In this document: in pieces, positions 43,214 through 53,500 of the stretch
How positions within the stretch are numbered: the stretch's first letter is position 1
Layout of the letters: each line of letters begins with the position of its first letter
DNA from: JANSXG01 sp024743075
GTDB taxonomy: Bacteria > Planctomycetota > Phycisphaerae > Phycisphaerales > UBA1924
Length of the DNA: 64,000 bases
NCBI GenBank assembly: GCA_042140185.1
Contig: CP159477.1
Coordinates: 620,001-684,000 of the forward strand
Reading direction: 5' to 3'
Notes under the pieces: generated by a model
Seen by the model: the letters and a program-made list of their open reading frames with translations, nothing else
Database searches by the model: none
What the model was told of the DNA's origin: nothing
Position numbers and translations under genes: made by a program

Positions 43214-43612
43214 TTGACGGGTCCGAACGAATTGGATCATTCGCAGCATCTGAACCGAGCCCGCTTGGAGAGGGCACAGCATCGGGCCGATGCTCTGGCG
43301 AAGTTCCTCGACAGCCGGTTCCGGCTGCCCGGTACGTCGGTGCGCTTCGGCTGGGACGCGATCGTGAGTGTGCTGCCGCTGGCCGGCGACACAATCATGC
43401 TGGTCATCGGGTTGTATCCGGTATATGAGGCGTTGCGGTTGCGTCTGGGCATCGGCGTGGCGCTGCGGATGCTGTTCAACCTTCTGATCGACTGGCTGGT
43501 CGGGTTGTTCCCGGTCATCGGCGTTGTGCCGGACGTCTGGTACAAGGCGAACGTGCGCAACGCGGCGCTGCTGGCGAAAGCCATCGCGCGTCGGTCGGGT
43601 CAGGAAGCCTGA
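43214..43612 (+). CDS. DUF4112 membrane protein
   Basis: This ~132-residue protein has the DUF4112 pattern: an amphipathic N-terminal helix, then FRLPGTSVRFGWDAIVSVLPLAGDTIMLVIGLYPVYEA and LLIDWLVGLFPVIGVVPDVWYKANVRN, giving two or three membrane helices. Function is unknown. No ATG is available; a TTG at 43214 (or one at 43232) is the likely start. It is divergent from ribA and its stop overlaps the convergent MFS gene by 13 nt. Confidence 0.75.
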   Translation: MTGPNELDHSQHLNRARLERAQHRADALAKFLDSRFRLPGTSVRFGWDAIVSVLPLAGDTIMLVIGLYPVYEALRLRLGIGVALRMLFNLLIDWLVGLFPVIGVVPDVWYKANVRNAALLAKAIARRSGQEA

Positions 43613-44931
43613 TCGCTCTGCTGGACCTCGTTCAAGCCGAGCGCGACGAGCGTGGCACCCAAGGACATCATGCCGAATAGTGCGAGCACGACCTCGTTCC
43701 CCGCCCACTCGGCGATCGCGGCGAAGCCGCCGGCGACGAGCAGTAGCATGCCGACGATTGTGTTCGACAGGGCAGTGTACGCGGCGCGGGTGTCGGGCGA
43801 GGCCATGTCGACGATGTGCGTCGAGCGACCGACTCGCACGCCTCGATAAGCGACCATCAGGACAAAGAGCAGGCCGGCGAACACCCATGAAGAGCCGTTC
43901 TGCGCGACAACCCCGAGCCAGCCGATGGCTGCGCTGGCGAGGAGGGTCAATCCGCCGATGATTCCCGCGAGCATGAGCACCTTGCGGCTGGAGCGATCCG
44001 ACAAGCGACCCCAGATGTACGAGCTCGTGAGGGCAGCGACGGAGGACGCGATGACAAACGGACCAAGGTTCGCGATGGACTCTTCGCTGCCGTTGGCCTG
44101 AGCGCTCGACGTCAGCAGATAGGGGGGGGCGAGCGCGGTCGAGATCAGCAGGCCACGGGTTGCGATGAAGCGCGTGAGCTGCGGGTCGGTCCTGAGCAGT
44201 GAGAACTGATCGATCGCAACCGTCAGCGGATTGCCGCCGCCCTCGGTCGAGCCGGCGGCTTCGGTGAGGCCGGAAAACAGCCCCGCCGCGGTGAGCCACA
44301 GTCCCGCGGCGACACAGAGCGTGATGGCGATCGATGTGACCGTCAGCGGGATAAGCCCGAGCGTGATCGCGAGTCCGAAGGCGAGGACGACGCCCGCTGA
44401 AACCGAGGCGGCGGTGCCGGTCGCGGTGCCGCGCGTGGACTTGGAGACCGTCTTGCCGAGGACATCCTTATAGCTGACCGAGCACACGCTGCGCGCGATC
44501 GCGAAGACGGCGAGCAGGCCGACGATCACACCGCCCGCCTGGTTGCCTTCGAGCGTGAATGCAGCGATGGCCATGCCGGCGACGCAGAGGCCTTGTACGG
44601 CGCTGCCCGTGGCCCATGCCCACTTGCGCCGCGGGAGCGATCGAATCCAGCCGGCGGTGACCAGTTGGGGGAGCAGCGCACCAGATTCGCGGACGGGCAC
44701 AAGCAGGCCGATCAGGCCAGCGGAAGCGCCGAGCGTCTCGAGGAGCCAGGCGAGTACGAGCTTGGGATCGGCGAGACCGTCGCCCGCTTTGGTGCAGCTC
44801 AGACTCGCGACATGGAGCGTGAAGTTTTCCGGCTGCTCGTCGCAGGCCTCGTCGGGGATGTCCTTGCACACTCGCCCGTCGTCCTCGGCGGTCAAGGTGG
44901 CGTGGACGCGCTCAGTCAGGGATTCGACCAT
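43600..44931 (-). CDS. MFS transporter
   Basis: The 443-residue polytopic protein has about twelve hydrophobic segments in two halves with a central cytoplasmic loop (~210-240). MFS landmarks include GLLVPVRESGALLPQL in helix 1-2 and WGRLSDRSSRKVLMLAG between helices 8 and 9. An extra N-terminal soluble stretch of about 50 residues contains three cysteines. The substrate is unknown. The ATG at 44931 was preferred to a start at 45000, since the extension adds no recognisable feature. Confidence 0.8.
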   Translation of the reverse strand: MVESLTERVHATLTAEDDGRVCKDIPDEACDEQPENFTLHVASLSCTKAGDGLADPKLVLAWLLETLGASAGLIGLLVPVRESGALLPQLVTAGWIRSLPRRKWAWATGSAVQGLCVAGMAIAAFTLEGNQAGGVIVGLLAVFAIARSVCSVSYKDVLGKTVSKSTRGTATGTAASVSAGVVLAFGLAITLGLIPLTVTSIAITLCVAAGLWLTAAGLFSGLTEAAGSTEGGGNPLTVAIDQFSLLRTDPQLTRFIATRGLLISTALAPPYLLTSSAQANGSEESIANLGPFVIASSVAALTSSYIWGRLSDRSSRKVLMLAGIIGGLTLLASAAIGWLGVVAQNGSSWVFAGLLFVLMVAYRGVRVGRSTHIVDMASPDTRAAYTALSNTIVGMLLLVAGGFAAIAEWAGNEVVLALFGMMSLGATLVALGLNEVQQSDQAS

Positions 44932-45012
44932 GGAGCGAGTGTATGCCCGGTGCCCATCGGAGCGTGCGTCCGGTTGTCCCGTAACGCCGATCGGGAACAC
45001 CCGAATGACAGA

Positions 45013-45039
45013 GACCGGCCGGGTAATGCCCAGCCGGTC
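45013..45039 (-). terminator. Candidate bipartite hairpin between MFS and carboxypeptidase genes
   Basis: GACCGGC (45013-45019) pairs with GCCGGTC (45033-45039), with an inner GGG/CCC pair, making a ~10-bp stem. No T-run follows on either strand, so terminator function is doubtful. It lies 45 nt past the carboxypeptidase stop. Confidence 0.35.
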
Positions 45040-45083
45040 GCGTGACGATCAACCATGCAGAGGTCCGGTTGCTGCGTCCGTGG

Positions 45084-47419
45084 TCAGGGGCAGGCGGCTC
45101 CGAACGCGCCAAGCACGGTGTTGAGGTCGGCGAGATCGACCTGGCCGTCGCCGTTGGTGTCGCCGTCTGGGGTGGTCTGGCCGAAGTTGCCAAGCACCAG
45201 GTTCAGGTCGGCGAGGTCGACCGAGCCGTCTCCGGTCGTGTCGGCGGCGCAGGGGGCATCCTCGCAACCCGTTGAGCGGACGACGAAGCCGTCGACGGCG
45301 GCCTCCACGAGCGAGCCGGCACCTTCATCAGACGCGACGAATCGCATCTGGACGCTGTCGGTCAGGTCGACCAGTGTCGCGGGGTCGAAACTGTGCTGGA
45401 ACCAGCCTCCGGAGGTCTCGGGACCGTCGGGGCCGACTGTTTCGACATTGACCCAAGTCGCGCCGGCATCGTCGGAGATGTCGATCTGGAAGACATCCGC
45501 GTTGGGCGATGCGCCGGTGCTGTTGGAATACCAGCGCCAGTAGCGGATCTGGACCGCGCCGTCGCCGGCCGCGGAGAGGTCGAGCACCGGAGAAAACAGC
45601 GTCGTCTTCCCGTTGTCGATGTCGTTCGCGCCGTCGCCGCCGCCGGGGTGCTGTCCGGTGACGTAGCAGATCGGGCCGAACAGCGCGTCGCCGGGCTGGG
45701 CCGAAGTGCCGTTGGGGTTGACACGCTCCCAGATGCCGGAGGTGGCGTCATCGTCAGGGGCGCCGACAGTCCAGCCGAGGTCGCCGTCAAAGTTGTCCTC
45801 GAGGATGGTCGTCAGGTTCGTGATGTCGATGACAAAGGGTGCGGCCTGACCGTCCTCGGGCAGCGTGACGGTCTGTCCGCTCGTGGTCTGGGCGCTGAAG
45901 AAGAGTTCGATCTGCGTGCCGCAAGGCTGGCCGGGCAGGTCCGTGGAGAGGTCGCCGGTGCCGCCGATTCCGCCGAGGCCGAGCGTTGTGAAATCGTCGC
46001 CGGGCGACGTTCGATAAGAGACGGTGGCCGAGCCGGTCGCGAACTGCTCGTTGTTGACGGCCGTGACGGAGATACCAACGGGCACGGGCGTGTCCGCGTC
46101 GGCGAGCGCGGGCAGGGTGTCCGCCTCGATGATCAGCGGCGTCAGCAGAAAGTCGGCGAGCGAGAGCACGCCGGCTACGGTCTCCTGACCGGTGGGGACG
46201 ATCTGGTCGGGCGGGAGGGTGAACCCGAACTGTCCGGTGTCGCGGAGCTCGTAGGTCCAGCTCAACGCGTCAAGTTCGTCGAAGGACCAGTCCGGTGCGG
46301 TACCGGAGGCGACATAGAGCAGGGCGTCGCACCCGAGTCCGGCTTCATAGTTCGTGCCGTACACGGAGTCCATCGCGTCTTCCTGAAGACTTTGTGCGAG
46401 ACGGAGCTCTTCTTCTCTTGGCGGGCAGAAGTCTTCGGAGTACGCCCACGGGCCGAGAATGAGCTGGCTGAAGCTGTGGATGTCCAGGTGGGCTTTTACA
46501 TTGGGAAGCGAGAGCATGAAGTTTGAGAGGTTGGTCGATTCCGGTTCCGAGAAGGGGCCGGTGCCTCGGTAGGTCTCGCTCGACGGGCTCGACGATGAAC
46601 CGGGCTGGCCCCACGCGGTGGACCAGTTGCGGTTGAGGTCGACGCCGAAGGTGCCGTTGCCGTTGTTCCGCCGGTTCTTGCGCCAGAGTGCTGGCCCGCT
46701 CCGCCCTGATTTGTCGGGAAGGTGTAGTTGTAGCCATCGGGGTTCACGACGGGGACGATGTAGAAAACGAGTTCATCGAGGTATTCGGTGATCTGGCTGT
46801 CGCTGCCGTATCCATTGACGAGTTGGTCGGCGAGGTACATCACGCTGGCGGGGCTGATCCACTCGCGAGCGTGCTGGCAGCCGTTAATGACGAAGCCCGG
46901 GCGGGATGCTTCGTCGCCGTCAGGATCGATCAGGTCGAGCTTCGCGATCTTGAGCCCGTAGACAGTGCGGCCTTCGAGCGACTGGCCGACCTCAAACTTC
47001 GAGGCGAGAGTAGGGAAGTCCGCCACGATCTGATCGAGGTAGTCGTTTATCTCGCCGATGGTCCGGTAGTCGGAAAAGAAGTCGGCACCGGCCTGTGCAC
47101 GAGCGGCCATGCGCTGCTGCGTTTCCGCGTCCACGAGCGTCTGAACGTTGTCGAGGACGACCTGATACTGGAGCCCCAGCGCATCGAGTTCATCGAGATT
47201 GCCGGGATCCACAGCGTAAGTCTGCCAGCCGACAGACGGGCGACAATGCAGCGACTCGCCGATCGAATCAAGCGAAGACAGTTGGCTCGGGAGAGTCACC
47301 ATGACCTCGACGAGCTTGTGGTTCTCGTATGGCTTGCTGGCTTCGTCGGCGATTGCGACGCCCGTGCCAGCGCTCAGGGTGACTGCAGAGGCAAAGGCGA
47401 TTCGGGTGATCCGGTGCAT
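45084..47419 (-). CDS. Secreted M14 carboxypeptidase (CPT-like) with jelly-roll and dockerin-like domains (frameshifted)
   Basis: The N-terminal part (from the ATG at 47419, GAAGGA upstream) has a signal peptide, a propeptide and the zinc motif NGCQHAREWIS (~184). The frame changes near 46695-46710 and resumes as WRKNRRNNGNGTFGVDLNRNW, then HLDIHSFSQLILGPW (third ligand) and YELRDTGQFGFTLPPDQIVPTGQE with the catalytic Glu, as in carboxypeptidase T. Downstream are a beta-rich domain (LEDNFDGDLGWTVG onward) and a C-terminal dockerin-like pair of loops ending in CP. With one base restored the protein is ~778 residues. It is a probable secreted peptidase. Confidence 0.8.
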
Positions 47420-47550
47420 ATCTCGGTTCCTTCGGATGGGACGGCGTTACCCCTAACATACGGCCGAAACGGCCGATGACTGCACCAAACGCCGCTGAGC
47501 GGGCGGATTCGGTTGGCCAGAATTAGCGTGCGATTGCCGGGAAACCGGCC

Positions 47551-48510
47551 TCAGACGCGATCCTGCCACGGCAATTCGCGGACGCTCAGCACCTTGAGCG
47601 GGCGAGGAGCGAGGGCCGCTTCGGAGGCTGTCGAGGGCCTGCGAGGGGCGGGACGCCGGGGTGAGGCTAGCGTCGACGCACGCAGGGCGGCGGCCAGCGG
47701 CGCCGAATCGGGCATGGTGCCAAGGCTGACGAGCACCGCCGAGAGCCTGCGTCCGCGGCGCGCCTCGGCGTCGAGCCCCAGTCGCTTCGCGACGTCCCGG
47801 ACGGCGCGCGCAAAGTCGTCCTCCAGAGCATCAATGGTATCGCGATCGGGCGGAGCCTCCGACGATCCGATCAATTCCATCAAAGCGGCGATCTGAGATT
47901 CGGCGCGCAGACGAAAAGCCACGATTTCCTCGGGGCAGATGTCGCGCGGAAGCGGGATCGAGACGCTGAAGCGGTTGCGCAGCGAGCGGGTTTCGAGCTG
48001 CCGGACGACCGAGCCGGAGGCGCGCCGGGCATGCTCCTGCACCAGTGGGACGTCCAGCGCTTGGGCCATACGGGCGAGCCCAACGCTCACCGGCACGCTG
48101 ACAGCTGGCTCGGCACCGCCGACGGAAAGGTCGCGACAGATGGCCCGGAGGTAGTCGTGTGTAGTGTCGAAGACGCCGCGGCGCATGATGCGCGCGAGGC
48201 CCTCGAAGCGGGGGTCGGCACGGACATCCGCTTCGGCATCGCGCACGTAGTCGATCGGAGTCTGGTCTGCGAACTCCGGGCGGAGCACGCCCGATCGCCA
48301 GAGGTCCTGCAGCCACGACCAACGCTCGATGAGGCGGAGAAACTCGGGAGCGGATGCGGCGGCGGCGTTCACCGATGCCCGGTCGTGGCCCTGCAGCGGA
48401 GCGGGGAGGAGGGTGATCGCCGGATTTCCGATCAGCAATGCTACATCCGCAACCAGCCCGCGGGCGTCGAGGTCGTACGGATTCAAGATGAGAGGGAATG
48501 GGTGGGGCAT
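47551..48510 (-). CDS. Hypothetical protein
   Basis: I do not recognise this 319-residue protein. It begins MPHPFPLILNPYDLDARGLVAD, is soluble and rich in Ala, Arg and Asp, without signal peptide or membrane helix, and has helical stretches at ~130-260 and a basic, Pro-rich tail (~285-305). Codon-position GC looks like its neighbours. The small gene upstream on the same strand ends 57 nt before its ATG. Nothing nearby suggests a role. Confidence 0.65.
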   Translation of the reverse strand: MPHPFPLILNPYDLDARGLVADVALLIGNPAITLLPAPLQGHDRASVNAAAASAPEFLRLIERWSWLQDLWRSGVLRPEFADQTPIDYVRDAEADVRADPRFEGLARIMRRGVFDTTHDYLRAICRDLSVGGAEPAVSVPVSVGLARMAQALDVPLVQEHARRASGSVVRQLETRSLRNRFSVSIPLPRDICPEEIVAFRLRAESQIAALMELIGSSEAPPDRDTIDALEDDFARAVRDVAKRLGLDAEARRGRRLSAVLVSLGTMPDSAPLAAALRASTLASPRRPAPRRPSTASEAALAPRPLKVLSVRELPWQDRV

Positions 48511-48567
48511 GACTCGCAGGAAAGCGGGTCATGCTATGCCGAGCGGGCGCTCGATGTACCGATGGGC

Positions 48568-48759
48568 CTATTGCGCGATGCGAAGCTCCGACGCACGTTC
48601 GAGTCGCATCGCGTTGTAGCGTTGTGCGAGTCGCTTGAGGTCGTCGCGCCGACTGGCGACGTCTGGTGTGAGAGCGAAGCGGGCGAGGACATGGTGTGAC
48701 CCGGATACTCGCTCGACGCGAACCGTGAAGTTGTCGTTCTTCGTGAACCGCTGAAGCAT
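48568..48759 (-). CDS. Small hypothetical protein (63 aa)
   Basis: AAGGAG with a 7-nt spacer before the ATG at 48759 is one of the best ribosome sites in the window. The 63-residue product (MLQRFTKNDNFTVRVERV start) is basic, with a beta-like first half and a long C-terminal helix (RRDDLKRLAQRYNAMRLERA). No family is recognised. It precedes the 319-residue hypothetical gene and may be co-transcribed with it. Confidence 0.55.
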   Translation of the reverse strand: MLQRFTKNDNFTVRVERVSGSHHVLARFALTPDVASRRDDLKRLAQRYNAMRLERASELRIAQ

Positions 48760-48932
48760 GAATCCACTCCTTGGATCCCGCACCCGGTGGGCGCGATTGA
48801 GACCTTGGCGATCGCCGAGCTCCGCTCGGCTGACGCGGGGAGACTACGAGAAATCTCGCGTCGCGCGCAGTCGGATCGCCGGGTCCGATTGGAATAACCG
48901 GCGTCGGACGTACGAAAAGTATTGCACGTGGG

Positions 48933-49806
48933 TTATTCGGCCCGTGTCATCGCGTCGTCTCTCGGTTTATCGAGACGAACGCGGGCAAGGATGCCCGCGG
49001 GCAGACCGTCCGGGTTCGGGAGGGAGATGCGCACGCGGCGCTGTGATGTGCCGCCCTCGGCGACCTGGGAGAGTGACTTGACGGATGCCTCGCGGTAGAC
49101 GGTTTCGCCCGGCAGCTGCAGCGACACCCAGACCGTGCTTCCGGCGCGGAGCGACATGGAGAGATCGGCGGGGATGGCCGCGTCGATCTCCAGCGGGTCG
49201 ATCGCGACCAGTCGCAGGACCGGCGTGAGAGCCTCGACGGTCTCTCCGGGCTTGGAGATGACCAATTCGACGTAGCCGGAGACCGGTGCGATGAGGGTGT
49301 ACTTCTCGAGGATGACCGCCGCGGCTTCGAACTCGAGTTCGGACTCTTCTCGCTTGAGTTGTTCGATGAGCAGGGTGGCCTCGGCGCGCTCGACTTCGAG
49401 TTGCTGGCGAGCGACTTCGCGCTCGTTGACGCCGTCGTCGGCGCGGGCTCGCTTGATGGTCTCGAGTTCGTCGCGTTGGAGTTCAAGCGTTGCCTTGGCG
49501 GCATCGAGTGCCGCCGTGCTCCGGGCGCGTATCTCCGCCAGCTTCAGCCGGATGCGGGCATCGCGATCGTCCAGGCGCAGTAGGGGGGATCCAGCCTGCA
49601 TGAAGTCGCCGGGCTCGGCGAGGGCCTCCATCACCCGACCGGAGATGCTGAACGCCAGTTCCAGGTCTTCGCTCGGGCGGACGACGGCGTCGAAGGCGAG
49701 CGGGTCGGCGTTGCGGGGGCGCGCCGGACTGGGCGAACAGCGGCAGCGCGACGATGCACGCCAGCAGTCCGGTCCCGAGGATGGCGGAGAGTCGGGTGGT
49801 GTTCAT
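48933..49806 (-). CDS. HlyD/RND-type periplasmic adaptor protein (frameshifted)
   Basis: A signal peptide (MNTTRLSAILGTGLLACIVA) starts at 49806. The frame changes near 49715 in a run of five C/G and continues as NADPLAFDAVVRPSEDLELAFSISG. After that come a lipoyl-like motif, a coiled-coil hairpin (~75-135, ELQRDELETIKRAR and QLKREESELEFEA), a second half-lipoyl block (YTLIAPVSGYVELVISKPGETV) and a beta-barrel domain. One missing base would give ~290 residues, short for the family. No transporter gene is adjacent on this strand. It is divergent from anmK. Confidence 0.72.
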
Positions 49807-49891
49807 CGGCGTGCCTCCAGCGCGAGGGTGTACACTCGGGGATCGGCCGAACGAATGCGGCCGCGTCGTCCTTTAAAGAGGATATCGGCCG

Positions 49892-51022
49892 GTGACACCA
49901 GCGACGCGCGTTGTTTTCGGGGCGATGACCGGAACCAGTCTGGACGGCCTCGATGCCGCGGCGATTTCCTGGTCGATCGGAGCTTTGGAGCGACCTCGCC
50001 TGCTGGGAGTGGTTTCCACCGATCTCGGGGCGTGTCGCGAGGTGCTCGCGAGCTTGTGCGAAGGGGAGGCGCTGTCGGCATCCGTGATCGCGTCGGCCTC
50101 GTCCGAGCTCTCCTCAAGGCATGTGATCGCGTTTGAGGAACTGCGAGCGCAGGTTGGTGAGCCGGACCTGATCGCGGTGCATGGCCAGACCGTGTTTCAT
50201 CGGCCGCCGCGGTCGTGGCAACTGCTGAACCCGTGGCCAATCGCCAGCGCGTTCGGCGTGCCACTGGTGTCGGACCTGCGCGGATTAGACCTCGCGGAAA
50301 GTGGCGAAGGGGCTCCGATCACGCCGCTTAGCGATCTGTTCTGGTTCGGTGAGCATCGCGTGTCGCAGGTGGTGGTGAACCTCGGGGGGTTCGCGAACGC
50401 AACGGTGCTCCCGGCGAGCGGAGAAATTCAGGAGGTCGAGGGATTCGACATTTGTGCGTGCAATCATGTCCTGAACGCCGGTGCGCGCCGGCGCGTAGGA
50501 GAGGCGTACGACCGCGATGGCGTGGTGGGCGCTCGCGGCAAACCGATCGCGTCGCTGGCGGAACGGCTCGCGACGCAGCTTCGAGCGCAGGCCTCAGGCG
50601 GACGCTCGCTCGGCACGCGCGAGGATCTCACCGTCGACCTCTTCGGCGACACCGAAGCCCGGCCGGAGGACCTGCTCGCCAGCGCGGCGCACGCCGTGGC
50701 AACCATCATCGGCGAGCGTGTGTCGAGTCATACGCCGGGTCGCGTGATCCTCGCCGGCGGCGGCGCGAAGAATCGGACACTTTTCCGGGCGATCGCAGAG
50801 CGGGTGTCCTGTCCGGCCGTCGCGTCGAGTGACCTCGGCGTGCCGCTGGAGGCGCGAGAAGCGGCGGCGATCGCGACGTTGGGTGCGTTAGCGGCTGAGG
50901 GGCGTTCCATCACGCTCCCCGGCGTGACACGACGTGCATCTAAAGATGCTTCACTGGTCGACGGCTTGTGGTGCCTCGCGCGGACGAACGCCGATGGACC
51001 CGGGGTATGGAGGCCTCGATGA
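49892..51022 (+). CDS. anmK: Anhydro-N-acetylmuramic acid kinase AnmK
   Basis: AnmK hydrolyses and phosphorylates 1,6-anhydroMurNAc to MurNAc-6-phosphate during cell-wall recycling. The 376-residue protein has the ATPase phosphate loop GAMTGTSLDGLD at the N-terminus, VHGQTVFHRP, VVNLGGFANATVLP, and ILAGGGAKNRTLF in the second half. The GTG at 49892 directly precedes this N-terminus. Its stop overlaps the murQ ATG (ATGA), which would supply the next enzyme in the pathway. Confidence 0.92.
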   Translation: MTPATRVVFGAMTGTSLDGLDAAAISWSIGALERPRLLGVVSTDLGACREVLASLCEGEALSASVIASASSELSSRHVIAFEELRAQVGEPDLIAVHGQTVFHRPPRSWQLLNPWPIASAFGVPLVSDLRGLDLAESGEGAPITPLSDLFWFGEHRVSQVVVNLGGFANATVLPASGEIQEVEGFDICACNHVLNAGARRRVGEAYDRDGVVGARGKPIASLAERLATQLRAQASGGRSLGTREDLTVDLFGDTEARPEDLLASAAHAVATIIGERVSSHTPGRVILAGGGAKNRTLFRAIAERVSCPAVASSDLGVPLEAREAAAIATLGALAAEGRSITLPGVTRRASKDASLVDGLWCLARTNADGPGVWRPR

Positions 51023-51944
51023 GCGAATACGAGCCCTTCGCCCCGGACCGCTCCGGAATCGAAACCGAGATGCGCGATCGGTCGCTCATCGATCTCGACC
51101 GCTTGGAGATCCCGGATCTGGTCACGTGCCTGAATCGCGCGGACGCGACGGTGGCCGAAGCGGTCGGGCGGGCGAGTGACGCGATCGTAGCCTTCCTCGC
51201 CGCTGCCGCGCCGCGTTTCGCAGACGGCGGCCGGTTGATCTACCTCGGTGCAGGCACCTCCGGGCGCCTGGGTGTGCTTGACGCTTCGGAGTGCCCGCCG
51301 ACGTTTCAGGTCGAGCCGGACCGCGTGGTTGGGCTGATTGCCGGCGGTGATCCCGCGCTGCGTCGATCGAGCGAATCCAGGGAAGACGATCCCGCGGGGC
51401 GCATGCGGAACTCGATGGCCTGGAACTGACAGAGAAAGACACCGTGCTAGGCATCGCGGCCGGCGGGACCACGCCGTGGGTGCGAGGGGGGCTCGAGCAC
51501 GCATCGGAGCACGCGGGGTGCGTCGGCTTCCTCACCTGTGCTCCGGTGTCGACGCCGCGCGGAGTGGGGCACCACATCGTGGTGCGGACCGGTCCGGAAG
51601 TGCTGACCGGTTCGACGCGGATGAAGGCGGGCACCGCGACGAAGATGGTGCTCAACACGATCTCGACCGTGCTCATGGTTCGGTCGGGCAGGGTGTATGA
51701 GAACCTGATGGTTGATCTGCGCGCGACGAACGCGAAACTGCGCGATCGGGCCGAGCGGATTGTGTGTGAGGCGACGGGCGTTGATCGGGAGCGGGCGAGC
51801 CGCCTGCTGCAAATGGCTTCGGGTGAAGCGAAGACCGCGATCCTGATGGAGATCACGGGAGGCACGGCCCCGGACTGCCGCGAACTCCTAGAGCGGTACG
51901 GAGGGCATCTGCGCCAAGCCATCGAAGCGAGCCGGGTGCGATGA
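51019..51944 (+). CDS. murQ: N-acetylmuramic acid 6-phosphate etherase MurQ (frameshifted)
   Basis: MurQ removes D-lactate from MurNAc-6-phosphate to give GlcNAc-6-phosphate. The SIS-fold signature YLGAGTSGRLGVLDASECPPTF and the later VLTGSTRMKAGTATKMVLN are intact. The frame changes at about 51394-51400 in a GGGG run and continues as HAELDGLELTEKDTVLGIAAGG. With one base restored the protein has ~308 residues, the family size. GGAGG 5 nt before the ATG at 51019 and the ATGA overlap with anmK fix the start. The following symporter overlaps the same way. Confidence 0.87.
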
Positions 51945-53500
51945 CGGGCTCGCTGAAGACATGGGACTGGCTCGTGGTCGCGGCGTACGCGATGGGCATC
52001 GTTGCGGTTGCAATCTGGTCGGCGTTGAAGACGAGGGCCGACCACGACCCGTTCCTCGCCGGGCGGAAGGTCTCGCCGCTGCTGGTCGCGGCGTCGCTGG
52101 TGGCGACCGCATTGTCCGGCGTGACATTCCTCGGCGGACCGGAGCAATCCTATCGCGGCAACCTGACATACCTGATCGGGCAGGTGTCCGAGGTCATCGC
52201 GATCGTCATTGTCGCGTTCGTGTTCCTGCCTCGTTACTACAACGCCGGGGTGACCACGGTCTACGGCCTGATCGGCCAGCGCTTCGGCGGGCCGTCTCAA
52301 CAGGCGATCAGCGGCATGTTCATGATCGGGCGGGTATTCGCGAGCGGCGCCCGGCTGTACGTCGCTTCGCTGGCGGTCTCGCTGATCCTGTTCGGGACGA
52401 CAGATGATTTCTCGCTCATCGCGCTGTCCGTGGCGATCATCGCGGTGGTGGCCTGTCTGTACACGCTTACGGGCGGCATCCGGGCGGTCATCTGGACCGA
52501 CGCAGCGCAACTGCTTGTCCTGTTCTCGTGTGCGCTCGTCACGGCGGGGATTCTCCTTGACCGGATCCCGCTCGGGTTGAGCGAAGTATTCGAACTCGTC
52601 CGGACTCCGGATCCCGAGAGCGGTGTCGTCAAGGCCGAGGTCGTCGATACGAGCGTCAATCTCAATGAGACGTTCACGCTCTGGAGCGCGCTGACCGGCC
52701 TTGTGCTGTTCAACCTCGCGGCGTACGGCACGGACCAGGACCTGACCCAGCGCATGCTGACCTGCTCCTCGAAGGGACGGGCGGCGTTCTCGGCGATTCT
52801 GTCGAAACTCATCGGCTTCGCGGTCGTCGCGGTCTTCCTCATCCTCGGCGTGCTGCTGTGGGTGTACTACCAGCGTCCGGATGTTATGGGAGACGCCGCG
52901 CCGCCGATCGCGCCCGACGCCGGCGTGCAGGTCTTCCTCGGGTTCATTCTGCAGGAACTGCCGACGGGGGTGCGTGGTTTGGTCGTTGCGGGGCTGTTCG
53001 CCGCGGCGATGAGCAGTCTGGACTCGGTCCTGAACGCGCTGTCCACCACGGCGGTCTGCGACTTCTACGACCGCTACCGTCCCCACGCGACGCCTCGGCA
53101 GCGCGAGCGGATGAGCCGCCGGTTCGTGGTGATCTGGGCGTTGTTGCTCTCACTGTTCGCGCTGGTGTGCGTAAGTCTGCAGCGAGCGAGTGGTGACACG
53201 CTGCTGGTCTTCGCGCTCGGCGTGATGCTGTACGCCTACACCGGCATGCTGGCGGTTTTTGCGGCCGCGATGTTCACGAAGCGCGGGAGCACCGGTGCGG
53301 TCGTCGCCGCGCTCGCGACGGGTTTTATCTCGGTTGCGATGATGCAGTGGGGGCCGGGGATGGTCGGCTTTGAGACCGCCGGCGGTGAACCGCTCGTCAT
53401 CTCGCTCGGCTGGCGGATGCTCTTCGGCACGGTCGCGGCGTTCGCGGTGTGCACCCTGTGGCCTTGCCCCAGTCCCGTCAGGGGTCGCGCCGATGGCTGA
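51941..53500 (+). CDS. Sodium:solute symporter family protein
   Basis: The 519-residue polytopic protein has about thirteen hydrophobic helices and SSS-family blocks: ATALSGVTFLGGPEQSYRGN in the second helix region, YLPRYY-like FLPRYYNAGVTTVYGLIGQRFG, YTLTGGIRAVIWTDAAQLLV, and AAAMSSLDSVLNALST. Members import sugars, sialic acid or amino acids with Na+. Its place between murQ and nagZ, with ATGA coupling to murQ, suggests uptake of a muropeptide-derived sugar; the substrate is inferred from context, not from sequence. Confidence 0.87.
   Translation: MTGSLKTWDWLVVAAYAMGIVAVAIWSALKTRADHDPFLAGRKVSPLLVAASLVATALSGVTFLGGPEQSYRGNLTYLIGQVSEVIAIVIVAFVFLPRYYNAGVTTVYGLIGQRFGGPSQQAISGMFMIGRVFASGARLYVASLAVSLILFGTTDDFSLIALSVAIIAVVACLYTLTGGIRAVIWTDAAQLLVLFSCALVTAGILLDRIPLGLSEVFELVRTPDPESGVVKAEVVDTSVNLNETFTLWSALTGLVLFNLAAYGTDQDLTQRMLTCSSKGRAAFSAILSKLIGFAVVAVFLILGVLLWVYYQRPDVMGDAAPPIAPDAGVQVFLGFILQELPTGVRGLVVAGLFAAAMSSLDSVLNALSTTAVCDFYDRYRPHATPRQRERMSRRFVVIWALLLSLFALVCVSLQRASGDTLLVFALGVMLYAYTGMLAVFAAAMFTKRGSTGAVVAALATGFISVAMMQWGPGMVGFETAGGEPLVISLGWRMLFGTVAAFAVCTLWPCPSPVRGRADG

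Noticed and set aside
47461..47475. CGGCCG-AAA-CGGCCG hairpin upstream of the carboxypeptidase
   Set aside because: It is short, with a three-base loop and no T-run. It is likely to be chance in GC-rich sequence.
51122..53086. A 654-codon minus-strand open frame with a very Arg/Asp/His-rich translation
   Set aside because: It is antisense to murQ and the symporter. The composition is typical of GC-rich shadow frames.
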